This document shows, piece by piece, positions 43,957 through 53,429 of a DNA stretch of 64,000 bases. Below the pieces are notes generated by a model that had not been told where the DNA came from, searched no databases, and saw only the letters and a program-made list of their open reading frames with translations. This DNA comes from Clostridiales bacterium (GTDB lineage: Bacteria; Bacillota; Clostridia; Saccharofermentanales; Saccharofermentanaceae), in assembly GCA_017515465.1 (NCBI GenBank), contig JAFWFV010000018.1:17279-81278 (forward strand). The letters are read 5' to 3'. The translations under genes and the position numbers were made by a program. The first letter of the stretch is position 1; every line of letters begins with the position of its first letter.

Positions 43957-44649
43957 TCAGCCAAACTTGGCTACGTTTACCTTGATGCCGGGGCCCATTG
44001 TTGAAGCGATAGAGCAGCTCTTGATGTACTGACCCTTTGCTGCTGAAGGCTTCGCCTTGATGATGGCCTCCATGATAACCTTGAGGTTCTCCTCAAGCTT
44101 CTCCTGACCGAAAGAAACCTTTCCTATCGGGCAGTGAATGATGTTTGACTTGTCGAGTCTGTACTCGATCTTACCTGCCTTAACGTCATTTACGGCCTTT
44201 GTGATATCCATTGTAACCGTACCTGACTTAGGGTTAGGCATGAGGCCCTTAGGACCCAGAACCTTACCGAGACGGCCAAGCTTACCCATCATATCAGGTG
44301 TTGCGATAAGAACATCGAAGTCGAACCAGTTTTCTTTCTGGATCTTATCGATCATATCGTCATCACCTACATAATCTGCACCGGCTTCCTTAGCCTCATC
44401 AGCCTTGGGACCCTTTGCGATTACGAGAACTCTCTTTGTACGTCCTGTACCGTGGGGAAGTACTACTGCACCTCTAACCTGCTGGTCTGCGTGACGTGAG
44501 TCAACACCCAGACGAACGTGGAGCTCTACTGTCTCATCGAACTTTGCCTTACCTGTTTCCTGAACAAGACGAACTGCCTCGGAAGGATCGTAGATCGTTG
44601 CTCTGTCAACAAGCTTGGAAAGATCTGTATATCTCTTACCTGCTTTCAT
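43957..44649 (-). CDS. rplA: 50S ribosomal protein L1
   Basis: 230 residues. [20 protein letters not shown] at the N-terminus and [34 protein letters not shown] in the middle (the L1 signature around residue 125) identify it. In many bacteria L1 also represses its own rplK-rplA message. It is 18 nt behind rplK. Confidence 0.97.
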   Translation of the reverse strand: MKAGKRYTDLSKLVDRATIYDPSEAVRLVQETGKAKFDETVELHVRLGVDSRHADQQVRGAVVLPHGTGRTKRVLVIAKGPKADEAKEAGADYVGDDDMIDKIQKENWFDFDVLIATPDMMGKLGRLGKVLGPKGLMPNPKSGTVTMDITKAVNDVKAGKIEYRLDKSNIIHCPIGKVSFGQEKLEENLKVIMEAIIKAKPSAAKGQYIKSCSIASTMGPGIKVNVAKFG

Positions 44650-44667
44650 ACGAATCTCCTTTCCTTA

Positions 44668-45093
44668 TCAGTCCTTGACAACAATACCCATTGAACGGGC
44701 TGTTCCTGCTACCATTCTTGCACAAGCCTCTACGTCAGCTGCGTTAACATCGGGCATCTTGATCTCAGCGATCTTTCTGCAATCATCCCATGTAACTGTT
44801 GCAACCTTCTGTACGTTAGGCTTACCGGAACCCTTCTCGATCTTTGCTGCTTTCTTGAGCAATACAGGTACCGGAGGAGTCTTGGTAATGAAAGAGAATG
44901 TTCTGTCTGCATAAACTGTAATAACTACAGGGATTATGAGACCTGCATCCTTTGCTGTTCTCTCATTAAACTCTTTTACGAACTGCTGGATATTGATTCC
45001 GTGCTGTCCAAGAGCTGGTCCTACCGGCGGCGCTGGTGTTGCTTTGCCTGCAGGGATCTGAAGCTTTACATAACCTGCAATCTTCTTAGCCAT
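44668..45093 (-). CDS. rplK: 50S ribosomal protein L11
   Basis: 141 residues. [26 protein letters not shown] carries the flexible N-terminal domain that interacts with elongation factors and thiostrepton-type drugs, and the C-terminal [26 protein letters not shown] binds 23S rRNA. Located between nusG and rplA in the standard order. Confidence 0.97.
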   Translation of the reverse strand: MAKKIAGYVKLQIPAGKATPAPPVGPALGQHGINIQQFVKEFNERTAKDAGLIIPVVITVYADRTFSFITKTPPVPVLLKKAAKIEKGSGKPNVQKVATVTWDDCRKIAEIKMPDVNAADVEACARMVAGTARSMGIVVKD

Positions 45094-45169
45094 TTGCGGC
45101 CACCTCCCAATTAATTAATCTTTATTTCCACGATGCAACGCTGCATCATTGAAACCTTAGTGCTGTGGC

Positions 45170-45718
45170 TCAGACTTTCTGAACCTGTGTGAAGTTTACT
45201 GTGGTAGGAGTGATCCTGCCGAACATCTGAACTTCGATAGTAACCTGTTCCTTCTCGTAATCCATGGCGGATACAGTTCCCTTGAAATCTGCGAACGCAC
45301 CGCTGATGATCCTGACATAGTCGCCTTCCTTGTAGTCGACCTCGGGAACCCAGTCTGTCTCGATGCCCATTGATACGAGATCCTGCTCTGTGAGAGGCAG
45401 GGGCTTGTTAGGGTCAGGTGATACGAATCCAGTAACTCCGCGCACATTGCGGATCAGATACCAGAGATTCTTGTCTTCCTTCTCCTCGTATCCGAATACG
45501 AGCTTAACGAGAACGTAGCCGGGGAACTTGTTGCGTGTCTTTTCCTTACGGACACCGTCCTTGACCTCGACGTACTTCTCCTCGGGGATCCAGACTCCCT
45601 GGATCCTCTCGCCCATGCCGTGATTCTCGACATAGCGCTCGAGTGTATCCTTAACGGAATTCTCATATCCCGAATAGGTATGCAAAGCGTACCAACGAGC
45701 TTCTCTCTCTTCAGGCAT
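45170..45718 (-). CDS. nusG: Transcription termination/antitermination factor NusG
   Basis: 182 residues: an NGN domain (WYALHTYSGYENSVKDTLER at the N-terminus, FPGYVLVKL near residue 63, VRGVTGFV near 93) and a C-terminal KOW domain (GDYVRIISGAFADFKGTV near 130). NusG binds RNA polymerase and affects elongation, pausing and termination. Between secE and rplK. Confidence 0.96.
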   Translation of the reverse strand: MPEEREARWYALHTYSGYENSVKDTLERYVENHGMGERIQGVWIPEEKYVEVKDGVRKEKTRNKFPGYVLVKLVFGYEEKEDKNLWYLIRNVRGVTGFVSPDPNKPLPLTEQDLVSMGIETDWVPEVDYKEGDYVRIISGAFADFKGTVSAMDYEKEQVTIEVQMFGRITPTTVNFTQVQKV

Positions 45719-45738
45719 CTTATTACTCCTTATATGCT

Positions 45739-46071
45739 TCAGGCCTCAGACTCGGAAGAACCGGTGGAAGCCTCTGTTGACTCCGATGTCTCGGTTGCTG
45801 CAGTTGTTGCAGCTGCAGTAGTCTCCTCAACTGTAGATACCTCTGTGGTCTCTACTGAATCATAAAAACCAACCTTATCAAGAAGCCAGCGTCCGCCGGA
45901 TCCGATGAGTGTGAGGAGTACAGCAAAGAATACGATTACGAGCAGAACAACTGCTGATGTGTTCCTGAGCTTTTCTCCGGTAGGCCAAACTACCTTCTTC
46001 AACTCGGCTATTACGTCCTTGACACCCTTGCCAAAGCGCTTAAAGATATTACCTTTGTTATTGCCAGCCAT
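45739..46071 (-). CDS. secE: Preprotein translocase subunit SecE with acidic Thr/Ser-rich tail
   Basis: 110 residues. DVIAELKKVVWPTGEKLRN is the SecE amphipathic signature, followed by one transmembrane helix (about 38-60). Most one-helix SecE proteins end soon after; here about 40 more residues rich in Thr, Ser and Glu follow, on the outer side of the membrane. Order rpmG-secE-nusG is canonical. Confidence 0.95.
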   Translation of the reverse strand: MAGNNKGNIFKRFGKGVKDVIAELKKVVWPTGEKLRNTSAVVLLVIVFFAVLLTLIGSGGRWLLDKVGFYDSVETTEVSTVEETTAAATTAATETSESTEASTGSSESEA

Positions 46072-46096
46072 CTTGTAATCCTTCTTAAGTTAAAAC

Positions 46097-46261
46097 TTAC
46101 TTTGTTTCCTTGTGAACTGTGTGCTTGCGGCAGAAGGGGCAATACTTCTTAAGCTCGAGTCTCTCAGTATCGTTCTTCTTGTTCTTGTATGTCTGATAAT
46201 TTCTCTGCTTACACTCAGAACATGCAAGTGTCAGCTTATCACGTGCGCTAGCCTTAGCCAT
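46097..46261 (-). CDS. rpmG: 50S ribosomal protein L33
   Basis: 54 residues (start [20 protein letters not shown]; end [12 protein letters not shown]). Two C-x-x-C pairs (CSEC and CPFC) mark the zinc-binding form of L33. The ATG at 46261 has GGAGGTAA upstream. First gene of rpmG-secE-nusG-rplKAJL. Confidence 0.95.
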   Translation of the reverse strand: MAKASARDKLTLACSECKQRNYQTYKNKKNDTERLELKKYCPFCRKHTVHKETK

Positions 46262-46319
46262 GGTAGATTACCTCCAAAATATATCTTTCTTTACTGCTTT
46301 CCCGTATTTTTGGCGCAAT

Positions 46320-46341
46320 AAAAAAAGAACCTCAGCGGGTT
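46320..46341 (-). terminator. Weak terminator between hisE and rpmG
   Basis: Short AACC/GGTT stem with a 6-nt loop (46328-46341) followed on the minus strand by CTTTTTTT. The stem is only 4 bp, so efficiency is uncertain. Confidence 0.45.
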
Positions 46342-46383
46342 TTAGCTTGAAAATTCTATCACAGGTGGCAGATTAAGTCAACA

Positions 46384-46662
46384 TCAACCTCTTCTGGACT
46401 TAAGTTCCGCCTCGACATCCTCAATGGAGATGTCCTGATCAGCCATAAGGACCAGGATGTGATAGATAACATCAGCGATCTCACCGATTATCTCCTGCCT
46501 GTCTTCCTTTGCAGCGGCGATGGCAGTCTCAACGGCCTCTTCGCCTACTTTCTTGGCGATCTTCTCGGTTCCCTTTTCCAGAAGGTAGTTTGTGTAGGAA
46601 CCTTCTACGGGGTTCGACTTGCGGTCCAGGATGACACCGTAAAGTTCATTTAATGTGTTCAT
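46384..46662 (-). CDS. hisE: HisE, phosphoribosyl-ATP pyrophosphatase
   Basis: 92 residues; hydrolyses PR-ATP to PR-AMP, step 2 of histidine synthesis. SYTNYLLEKGTEKIAKKVGEEAVETAIAA near residue 22-50 holds the MazG-like metal-binding acidic residues, and EIADVIYHILVLM follows. It is a separate gene, while HisI, usually its fusion partner, is fused to HisF here. Last gene of the his operon. Confidence 0.95.
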   Translation of the reverse strand: MNTLNELYGVILDRKSNPVEGSYTNYLLEKGTEKIAKKVGEEAVETAIAAAKEDRQEIIGEIADVIYHILVLMADQDISIEDVEAELKSRRG

Positions 46663-46679
46663 TATATCTCTCCTTCAAA

Positions 46680-47810
46680 TTACTCTTCAGTTACTGACAG
46701 ATCCCATTCATCGAGGGGAGTGTAGAAACAGGACCTGTTGCCCGTATGGCAGGCTGCACCGGTCTGCTCGATCTTATAGAGCAGTGTGTCCCTGTCACAG
46801 TCTATCGATGCTGAAATGACCTTCTGAACATGACCGGAGGTCTCACCCTTCTTCCACAGGGTGTTCCTCGATCTGGAAAAATAGTGCATGTATCCCGTCT
46901 TGCAGGTCAGATCGAAAGCCTCGTAGTTCATGTATGCCACCATGAGGACTTCGCCGGTCTCGTGGTCCTGACATATTGCAGGAACGAGGCCGTCAGAATT
47001 TTTCTTCATGTGAGCCCACATGTCGAGTTCCTTGGATATCTGTCTTACGGGGATCCCCCTGCCTGCCAGATATTCCTTCAGGTCGCCTATGGCGATCTCA
47101 CCGAAGTGGAAGAGACTTGCAGCCAGCACGGCATCAGCCTTGCCTGCTACGATGCCGTCGTAGAAATCCTCCATCTTTCCCGCTCCGCCTGATGCGATGA
47201 CGGGAACATCAACGTTTTCCGCGATCATGGAGGTGATGACGTTGTCAAAGCCGCTCTTGGTGCCGTCACGGTCCATGGATGTGAGAAGGATCTCACCTGC
47301 CCCCAGCCTGACGACTTCCTTTGCCCACCACAGGGCATCAATGCCCGTAGGCTTTGTTCCGCCTGCTATGACCACCTCATATCCGGAAGGAAAGCTCTCC
47401 TTATCCTCCCTGGATTTAACATCTATTGCCACGACGATGCACTGCGCACCGAACATCTCTGAAGCTTCTCTTACGAAATCAGGATTCTTTACTGCAGCGG
47501 AATTGAGGGAAACCTTGTCCGCACCGGCATTGAGGATGTCCCTGATATCCTTGGTGGTCCTGATGCCTCCGCCGATCGTGAAAGGGATAAACACCTCATC
47601 GGCAACGCGCTTTGCCAGATCAACGACTGTATCACGGGCTTCGAGAGTTGCGGTTATGTCGAGGAATACCAGCTCATCGGCACCTGCCATGTTGTACTGC
47701 TTTGCACACTCAACAGGGTCGCCTGCGTCCCTCAGGGAGACGAAGTTGACGCCCTTTACAACACGGCCGTTCTTGACATCGAGGCAGGGTATTATGCGTT
47801 TTGTAAGCAT
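46680..47810 (-). CDS. hisF: HisF-HisI fusion: imidazole glycerol-phosphate synthase cyclase subunit with PR-AMP cyclohydrolase
   Basis: 376 residues. Residues 1 to ~250 are HisF, a TIM barrel with the catalytic Asp in [16 protein letters not shown] and in VVAIDVKS, plus [15 protein letters not shown] and [15 protein letters not shown]. Residues ~264-376 are a complete His[41 protein letters not shown], and [21 protein letters not shown] with the zinc cysteines. HisI is normally free or joined to HisE; a HisF-HisI fusion is unusual. There is no stop or frameshift at the junction, so it is a real fusion. It would supply both step 3 (PR-AMP ring opening) and step 5 (with HisH). The start overlaps hisA by 19 nt. 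Confidence 0.95.
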   Translation of the reverse strand: MLTKRIIPCLDVKNGRVVKGVNFVSLRDAGDPVECAKQYNMAGADELVFLDITATLEARDTVVDLAKRVADEVFIPFTIGGGIRTTKDIRDILNAGADKVSLNSAAVKNPDFVREASEMFGAQCIVVAIDVKSREDKESFPSGYEVVIAGGTKPTGIDALWWAKEVVRLGAGEILLTSMDRDGTKSGFDNVITSMIAENVDVPVIASGGAGKMEDFYDGIVAGKADAVLAASLFHFGEIAIGDLKEYLAGRGIPVRQISKELDMWAHMKKNSDGLVPAICQDHETGEVLMVAYMNYEAFDLTCKTGYMHYFSRSRNTLWKKGETSGHVQKVISASIDCDRDTLLYKIEQTGAACHTGNRSCFYTPLDEWDLSVTEE

Positions 47811-48505
47811 TTCTTAAGATCCACCCTTCCCTCGTAATATGCCTTGCCAACAATGACTCCGGCTGCGCCGCTTTCCTTGATGTGATAGATATCGCTGTCA
47901 GAACCGATGCCGCCGGAAGCGATTATGTCGAGTCCCGTCTTTTCCACCATCTCCCTGGTGGCATCGAATGCAGGACCTGTGAGCATTCCGTCTCTGGCAA
48001 TGTCAGTAAAGATAACCGTCACAGCTCCCAGGGACTTCATGGTCAGTGCAAAATCAACTGCCCTGACACCGCTGCCCTCAGTCCAGCCGTCAACAGCTAC
48101 CTCGCCTCCCTTGGCATCGATGCCGATGGCGATCTTATCTCCATATCTGGCAAGTGCCTTTTCAGTGAAGGGACGGTCCTTGATGGCTGATGTTCCCAGG
48201 ACACAGCGGGATACACCGTATTCCTCAATGAGGCTGGTAAGTGTATCCATATTGCGTATGCCTCCGCCTGTATCGACCTTGAGGCCGGTCTTGACGGAGA
48301 TCTCCTTTATTATCTCATGGTTGGTAGGGATACCGGACTTTGCTGCATCCAGATCCACTATATGGATCCATTCTGCACCAGCTTCCTTGAATTCCCATGC
48401 CTGTGCGAGAGGATCGTCGTTATATATGGTGACATCGTCGTACTTGCCCTGTCTGAGCCTTACGCACTTTCCTCCAAGTAGGTCTATTGCCGGAAGAATG
48501 ATCAT
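47792..48505 (-). CDS. hisA: HisA, ProFAR isomerase
   Basis: 237 residues, a TIM barrel catalysing the Amadori rearrangement of ProFAR (step 4). [22 protein letters not shown] carries the catalytic Asp, and [25 protein letters not shown] with the second Asp, and IASGGIGS the phosphate loops. Family length. Starts with ATGA overlap on hisH. Confidence 0.96.
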   Translation of the reverse strand: MIILPAIDLLGGKCVRLRQGKYDDVTIYNDDPLAQAWEFKEAGAEWIHIVDLDAAKSGIPTNHEIIKEISVKTGLKVDTGGGIRNMDTLTSLIEEYGVSRCVLGTSAIKDRPFTEKALARYGDKIAIGIDAKGGEVAVDGWTEGSGVRAVDFALTMKSLGAVTVIFTDIARDGMLTGPAFDATREMVEKTGLDIIASGGIGSDSDIYHIKESGAAGVIVGKAYYEGRVDLKKCLQNA

Positions 48506-49128
48506 GAACGTGTCCTCCTTGCGAACTTTGCCAGGATGGCAAGGCCTACCTCGCCGCTCTTTTCAGGGTGGAACTGCGTTGCGAAGATATTGTCCTTCTC
48601 AACGGCACAGCAATACCTGATGCCGTATTCCGTCTTTGCCGCAGAAACAGTCTCATCGGCAGGGTCACAGTAGAATGAGTGGACAAAATATACGTAGTCG
48701 CCGTCGTTAAAGATGCTTCCCCTGCAGTCTGTAAGTGAATTCCAGCCCATCTGGGGAACCTTGAGCCCGTTGCCTGTCGTGGCATCAGCAGGGAACTTCT
48801 TAACTGTTCCCGGGATGATCCCCAGGCCTTCTATCAGGCTGCCTTCTCCGGCGCCTTCTTCAGAGCCATCAAAAAGGAGCTGCATTCCGAGGCAGATGCC
48901 GAGAAACGGCTTGCCGGAAGCGCAGGCCTGCTTAACGGCAACGTCGAGGCCTGCGGCCTTGAGATTTGCCATAGCAGGAGCAAAAGCTCCGACGCCGGGG
49001 AGGATGACTCCGTCTGCTGATCCTATTACTCCAGGATCTGAAGTGATGATCGCATCATAGTGCAACGCCGCCAAAGCTTTCTTGACGGATGCCAGGTTGC
49101 CCATTTTGTAATCAACTATTGCGATCAA
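48502..49128 (-). CDS. hisH: HisH, imidazole glycerol-phosphate synthase glutaminase subunit
   Basis: 208 residues. Class I glutamine amidotransferase: FLGICLGMQLLF has the nucleophile Cys near residue 82 and FATQFHPEKSG the His-Glu pair near 190. The N-terminus reads IAIVDYKMGNLASVKKAL. The start is TTG at 49128, since this gives the conserved N-terminus and no ATG lies closer. Supplies ammonia to HisF. Confidence 0.95.
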   Translation of the reverse strand: MIAIVDYKMGNLASVKKALAALHYDAIITSDPGVIGSADGVILPGVGAFAPAMANLKAAGLDVAVKQACASGKPFLGICLGMQLLFDGSEEGAGEGSLIEGLGIIPGTVKKFPADATTGNGLKVPQMGWNSLTDCRGSIFNDGDYVYFVHSFYCDPADETVSAAKTEYGIRYCCAVEKDNIFATQFHPEKSGEVGLAILAKFARRTRS

Positions 49129-49131
49129 ATA

Positions 49132-50013
49132 TCAGATTTCCTTTCCTGTGAGACGGGAATAGCACTCGCGGTACTTCTCTGCCGTCTTGTTAATGATCTC
49201 TTCAGGGAGTGTGGGAGCGGGATATGTCTTGTCCCAGTCAAGTGTCTCGAGCCACTCTCTGAGGTACTGCTTGTCAAAGCTCTTCTGTGCACGGCCGGGC
49301 TCATAATCGTTAAGATCCCAGAATCTGGAGGAATCAGGTGTGAACATCTCGTCAGCTACTACGAGCTTGCCGTCGATCTTGCCGAATTCGAACTTTGTAT
49401 CGGCCAGGATCAGGCCCTTTGTAAGAGCATACTCGGATACTTTGTTGTAGAGGGCGATGGATGCATCTCTCAGAGCCTTTGCATCCTCCTCGCCGAGCTT
49501 CTCGATGAGCTGCTCGTATGTGATGTTGATGTCATGTCCTTCATCTTCCTTTGTGGAAGGAGTAAACAGAGGCTCGGGGAGCTTGTCGCCCTGACGCATG
49601 CCCTCAGGCATCTTGATGCCTCCGACTGTACCGGACTTCTTGTATTCCTTCAGAGCAGAACCTTCGAGGTATCCCCTGACGATGCACTCTGCGGGAAGCA
49701 TCTTAACCTTCTTTACGAGCATGGACCTGCCCTTCAGTTCCTCCTCGAACTTATCGAGTCCCATGGGATATTCCTTAGGATCTGTTGTGATCACGTGATT
49801 GGGGATGATGTCCTTTGTGAAATCAAACCAGAATGCTGAAATGGATGACAACACCTTGCCCTTGTCAGGAATGAGTTCGTCAAATACGACGTCAAAAGCG
49901 GATATCCTGTCCGTAACGATCATGAGCAGGGAATCGCCCAGATCGTAAACATTACGTACCTTACCCTTGATAAACACCGGCATATCGATGAAATCAGTAT
50001 CTTTTATCAACAT
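49132..50013 (-). CDS. purC: PurC, SAICAR synthetase
   Basis: 293 residues. PurC joins aspartate to CAIR with ATP in purine synthesis. FIKGKVRNVYDLGDSLLMIVTDRISAFD at the N-terminus, ECIVRGYLEGSALKEYKKSGTV near 110, LADTKFEFGKIDGKLVVADEMFTPDSSRFW near 210 are the family motifs; the N-terminus and length fit the longer type. It lies 3 nt upstream of hisH in the middle of the his operon. PurC leads to AICAR in purine synthesis, and HisF/HisH release AICAR, so the two pathways meet at that metabolite. GAGGAGG lies before the ATG. Confidence 0.94.
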   Translation of the reverse strand: MLIKDTDFIDMPVFIKGKVRNVYDLGDSLLMIVTDRISAFDVVFDELIPDKGKVLSSISAFWFDFTKDIIPNHVITTDPKEYPMGLDKFEEELKGRSMLVKKVKMLPAECIVRGYLEGSALKEYKKSGTVGGIKMPEGMRQGDKLPEPLFTPSTKEDEGHDINITYEQLIEKLGEEDAKALRDASIALYNKVSEYALTKGLILADTKFEFGKIDGKLVVADEMFTPDSSRFWDLNDYEPGRAQKSFDKQYLREWLETLDWDKTYPAPTLPEEIINKTAEKYRECYSRLTGKEI

Positions 50014-50053
50014 ATCTCAGTTCCTCCTCTAAGGAATAATTTACAACATAGGA

Positions 50054-50082
50054 ATTATGTATGATAACAACAATTAAATCAA
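50054..50082 (-). promoter_or_regulatory. Possible internal promoter upstream of purC-hisHAFIE
   Basis: Minus strand TTGATT (50082-50077), 17-nt spacer, CATAAT (50059-50054), 41 nt before the purC ATG, in the 65-nt gap after the first membrane protein. It could express purC and the distal his genes apart from the hisZ promoter. Confidence 0.5.
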
Positions 50083-51770
50083 GACTCACAGGGGTACAAA
50101 ATATACCCGCCGTCGGCCGTCTGGTCTCCGCTATAATGCTGAAGTCCGAACTGAGGAACGAGCTCTGCATAATTAGGGTCGACATATATGGCGTCAGGCC
50201 TTCTGTCAGGGTATAGATCGTAGTATCTGTCGAGGGTGGAAGGGTTGAGGTTAGGTGTCCATGTGGTATAGACAGCAAAATCCTTTTCAGTCTCCAGGTA
50301 CATCCACCATTCCGATGATACGATCAGTACGCCTCCGATATCTTCTCTCTTCAGTTCGTCTGTTACCTTAAGTTTCGTTTCATATATGTCCTTCCATTCC
50401 GGGGTCTCATACATCCCGGCGGCTATTCCCGAATCCAGCTTTTCCGTAGTAAGAGCAATGTCCTGGGCGCCGAACACATATCTGATCCTTCTCTCGGCTA
50501 CCAGTCCGAACTGGAGCAGGATGACTGCGGCTACGGCGGCTGTCAGCATCCTTTTTGTTTTCTTTTCAGTCTCCTTGCCTGCAAGATAGATTCCATATCT
50601 TACGGCCATTACCAGACCTGCCGCCGTTGCAACGGACGCCGCAGATGATATAGCAACGAATCTCATATTGGACGACAGATGCAGGCACACAGTGTAGACG
50701 AATCCCGGGATCCATACGAAAAAGAACAGCCTGCGGTTGATCTCATCCCTGAGGCAGATAAAGCAGTACAGTCCCAGGAGCATCGGGGCAAACATATAGT
50801 AGTTGATCAGATTGTTCAGCAGTGCAAAGCAAAGCTGCATCGATACCGTGAGGATACAGAACGCAAGCAGGCCGTATCTTCTGCTCTTGCTGTCTTTTTT
50901 GAGACATGCCAAGAGAATGATGATCACCATCATTACGGTCAGAAGGCCGCAGGGTATCATGACCTCCATGCCGGATCTGAAATAGTCAACGATCTTATCT
51001 AGGATGTTCCAGTCGTGCTCACTGTCATTAAGGATGACCGGGATCATGTCGAGATAATCAGCAAGGGGCGCCCTCACGATGAACACCGCACAGAAAGCAA
51101 TGAACATCACCAGTACTCCCAGTGAAGTCCACATCCAGATGCTGCCGCGGATCTTTTTACGGACTATGTCCCTGATGAGAAGGATGATGACGGAAACGAA
51201 CAGGACTGCCAGGAATGGACAGCATGTAACTGCTATAGCATAGAGCACGCCTGCAGCTGAATACTGAAAGGGCTTTGCCTTTTCTGCTGTTGCCAGGATC
51301 AGACATGATGCCAGCAGGGTCATTATCCCGATGGAATTGTAGTACAGGGCCATCTGCCCTGCAGGTGTATACATCAGCAGGATAATGCTGACGGCAGAAG
51401 CTGCAGGCAGGGAGATCTTTCTGAGCCTAAGGAAGACAAACAGTGCAAAGATGCTCCACGACAGAGTAAATGCATATCTCATGAAGAGCATGATGCCTTC
51501 CGTGCTTCCCTTGATCTTAAGGTATAATGCCACGACAGGTTCGAGATAGATAAACGACAGCTGGGACATATGCCACTCATGTATGATGGGCATGTCTCCC
51601 TTTACGAATCTGTAGGCAGTATTGACATAGAAGGATTCCTCAAAGGGAAATCCGTATCTGCATTTCCAAAACAAAAGAGAAGCCAATATGCAGAAAGAAA
51701 CACTGTAGATGCAGCAGATCATCACGCGGCTTTTTCCGGTCATTAGATCCGTTTTTCTGATATTACTCAT
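50079..51770 (-). CDS. GT-C-like polytopic membrane protein, paralogue of the adjacent gene
   Basis: 563 residues with about eleven to twelve hydrophobic segments and a ~110-residue soluble C-terminal domain. The first extracytoplasmic loop reads FPFEESFYVNTAYRFVKGDM then PIIHEWHMSQL, a place where GT-C mannosyltransferases carry their acidic catalytic pair. The same loop with HEWH is found in the next gene, which is about 25-30 percent alike by eye. This suggests lipid-linked sugar transfer at the cell surface, but no specific family is secure. The gene overlaps its paralogue by 8 nt and is flanked by hisB and purC, inside the his operon. There is a 65-nt gap with a possible promoter before purC. 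Confidence 0.7.
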   Translation of the reverse strand: MSNIRKTDLMTGKSRVMICCIYSVSFCILASLLFWKCRYGFPFEESFYVNTAYRFVKGDMPIIHEWHMSQLSFIYLEPVVALYLKIKGSTEGIMLFMRYAFTLSWSIFALFVFLRLRKISLPAASAVSIILLMYTPAGQMALYYNSIGIMTLLASCLILATAEKAKPFQYSAAGVLYAIAVTCCPFLAVLFVSVIILLIRDIVRKKIRGSIWMWTSLGVLVMFIAFCAVFIVRAPLADYLDMIPVILNDSEHDWNILDKIVDYFRSGMEVMIPCGLLTVMMVIIILLACLKKDSKSRRYGLLAFCILTVSMQLCFALLNNLINYYMFAPMLLGLYCFICLRDEINRRLFFFVWIPGFVYTVCLHLSSNMRFVAISSAASVATAAGLVMAVRYGIYLAGKETEKKTKRMLTAAVAAVILLQFGLVAERRIRYVFGAQDIALTTEKLDSGIAAGMYETPEWKDIYETKLKVTDELKREDIGGVLIVSSEWWMYLETEKDFAVYTTWTPNLNPSTLDRYYDLYPDRRPDAIYVDPNYAELVPQFGLQHYSGDQTADGGYILYPCES

Positions 51771-53418
51771 GATAGAGTATCAGCCCTCCTTTCGGAGATC
51801 TGTGAGAGACATATCCCATGTCCTCGAAAAAGAAAGAATAGCTTGTATAATACTTATCAATATATACAGCGTCCGGCTTCATCTGTGGATACTCATTATA
51901 GAATATTGTGAGCATTTCAGGGGTGTAGATATGAAGCCATGGAGTATATGCCCCCAGTCTCTTTCCCATTTCCAGATAGAGCCATTGCTCATTTGACAGA
52001 GCAATGACTCTGTCTATATCCGGGTTATCCTTTATCTCACTAAAGTCATTTCTATACTCCCTGTAGCTGTTGTCACTATACTTAGAAACAATGAGTCCCC
52101 GCGCACTTCCTGCATCGACATAAGTATCCAGCACAGCTGATGATGTTTCACCAAAAACATAACTTGTTCTGTTATAGATCAGGACTCCGTAAAAGACAGT
52201 TGCAGACAGGATAAGGCAGATATATGCTTTCTTTTTGACCGATACTCCTATATCTGCAGGTGTGATGCTGCAGGCGAGCATCATGATGCTCGCACCTGTA
52301 GAGATACATAAAGCCGAATTGATACTTCCGAGTCCCAGATTTGATGTTACATTTATACACAGGGAATAAATGAACCCGGGTAACCATATGTAATTGAAAA
52401 GTGTTTTGTTCGTCTTATCAGGGAAACAGATCCTGCAGTACAGTCCGATACCGACCGGAATGCATATCACACTCAGGCTCAGGCCAACCGCAACAAATGT
52501 CATTACAAAAACTGCCGTAAGGACGGTAACGATCAATAGTCCCGTTAATCTGAACTTCCGGTCATCCTTGCGGCGTGCATACGCAGCAAGAAGCACGCAC
52601 GAGATCCAGAGCAAAATGACCGGGACAGGCTGACACAAAGCCAAAAGATACGAATAGGTTTTCCCGGCAAGAGAGACCTGATGTTCACTGTCTTCAAAAA
52701 TATGGTGGATCCCGTTCAGATATTCCGTTACACCCGCGCGGCTTAACAAAAACAGACAAAACAGTATGAAAGAAATCACGATCCCGACTGTCATCCACAC
52801 CCAGATCTGAACATGTTCTCTCTTTTTTCTCGCAAGCTCAATGACTACCATAACAGTAAGTGCCAAATACATTACTGCCAAAACAGGACAGCATGTTACT
52901 GCTATTGCTAACATGATGCCTGCCAAAACATACTGTATTCTCTTTATTCTTTCGGCAGTTATTACTATGACGGAGGATGACATTATCATCGCTATTCCAA
53001 GCGTATTGTAATATACAGACATCAGTTCATAAGGAACAAACAGGATCATCCCAAGGCTGACAAAAGCAGCTCCAACCGGAGTGATTTTTCTCATTCTGAC
53101 ATAAATGAACAATGAATAAATGATCCAGAATACGGCAAAGACCGTCCTGCAGAAAAGGACTATCCCCTCCTGGCTGCCGTTGATCCTTAAGTATAGGCCT
53201 ACGGCCGGCAGCAGATACAAATATGAGAACTGGGTTCCATGCCACTCATGAAGTATCGGGACGTCTCCCTGCAGAAACCTGACCGCGGTAAAGATGTGTA
53301 CTGATTCTTCAATAGGAAAACCGAACCGGATCTTGTAAAGCAACGATATGGCAGACAACGCAAACAAAGCTGCATAGATCAGGATCAATTTACGTTTCTT
53401 ATCTGCCTTGTCAATCAA
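51763..53418 (-). CDS. GT-C-like polytopic membrane protein, second paralogue
   Basis: 551 residues, same architecture as the next gene: FPIEESVHIFTAVRFLQGD then VPILHEWHGTQFSYLYLLPAVG in the first loop, about eleven membrane segments and a soluble end with SNEQWLYLEMGKRLGAYTPW. By eye its DNA is richer in A and T than the his genes around it, suggesting a different history. The frame starts at TTG 53418, with AGAGGA upstream; an ATG just before is out of frame. It begins 11 nt after hisB, so it is translated from the his transcript. Function unknown; sugar transfer is inferred only from the GT-C-like loop. Confidence 0.68.
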   Translation of the reverse strand: MIDKADKKRKLILIYAALFALSAISLLYKIRFGFPIEESVHIFTAVRFLQGDVPILHEWHGTQFSYLYLLPAVGLYLRINGSQEGIVLFCRTVFAVFWIIYSLFIYVRMRKITPVGAAFVSLGMILFVPYELMSVYYNTLGIAMIMSSSVIVITAERIKRIQYVLAGIMLAIAVTCCPVLAVMYLALTVMVVIELARKKREHVQIWVWMTVGIVISFILFCLFLLSRAGVTEYLNGIHHIFEDSEHQVSLAGKTYSYLLALCQPVPVILLWISCVLLAAYARRKDDRKFRLTGLLIVTVLTAVFVMTFVAVGLSLSVICIPVGIGLYCRICFPDKTNKTLFNYIWLPGFIYSLCINVTSNLGLGSINSALCISTGASIMMLACSITPADIGVSVKKKAYICLILSATVFYGVLIYNRTSYVFGETSSAVLDTYVDAGSARGLIVSKYSDNSYREYRNDFSEIKDNPDIDRVIALSNEQWLYLEMGKRLGAYTPWLHIYTPEMLTIFYNEYPQMKPDAVYIDKYYTSYSFFFEDMGYVSHRSPKGGLILYHE

Positions 53419-53429
53419 ATCATTTCCTC

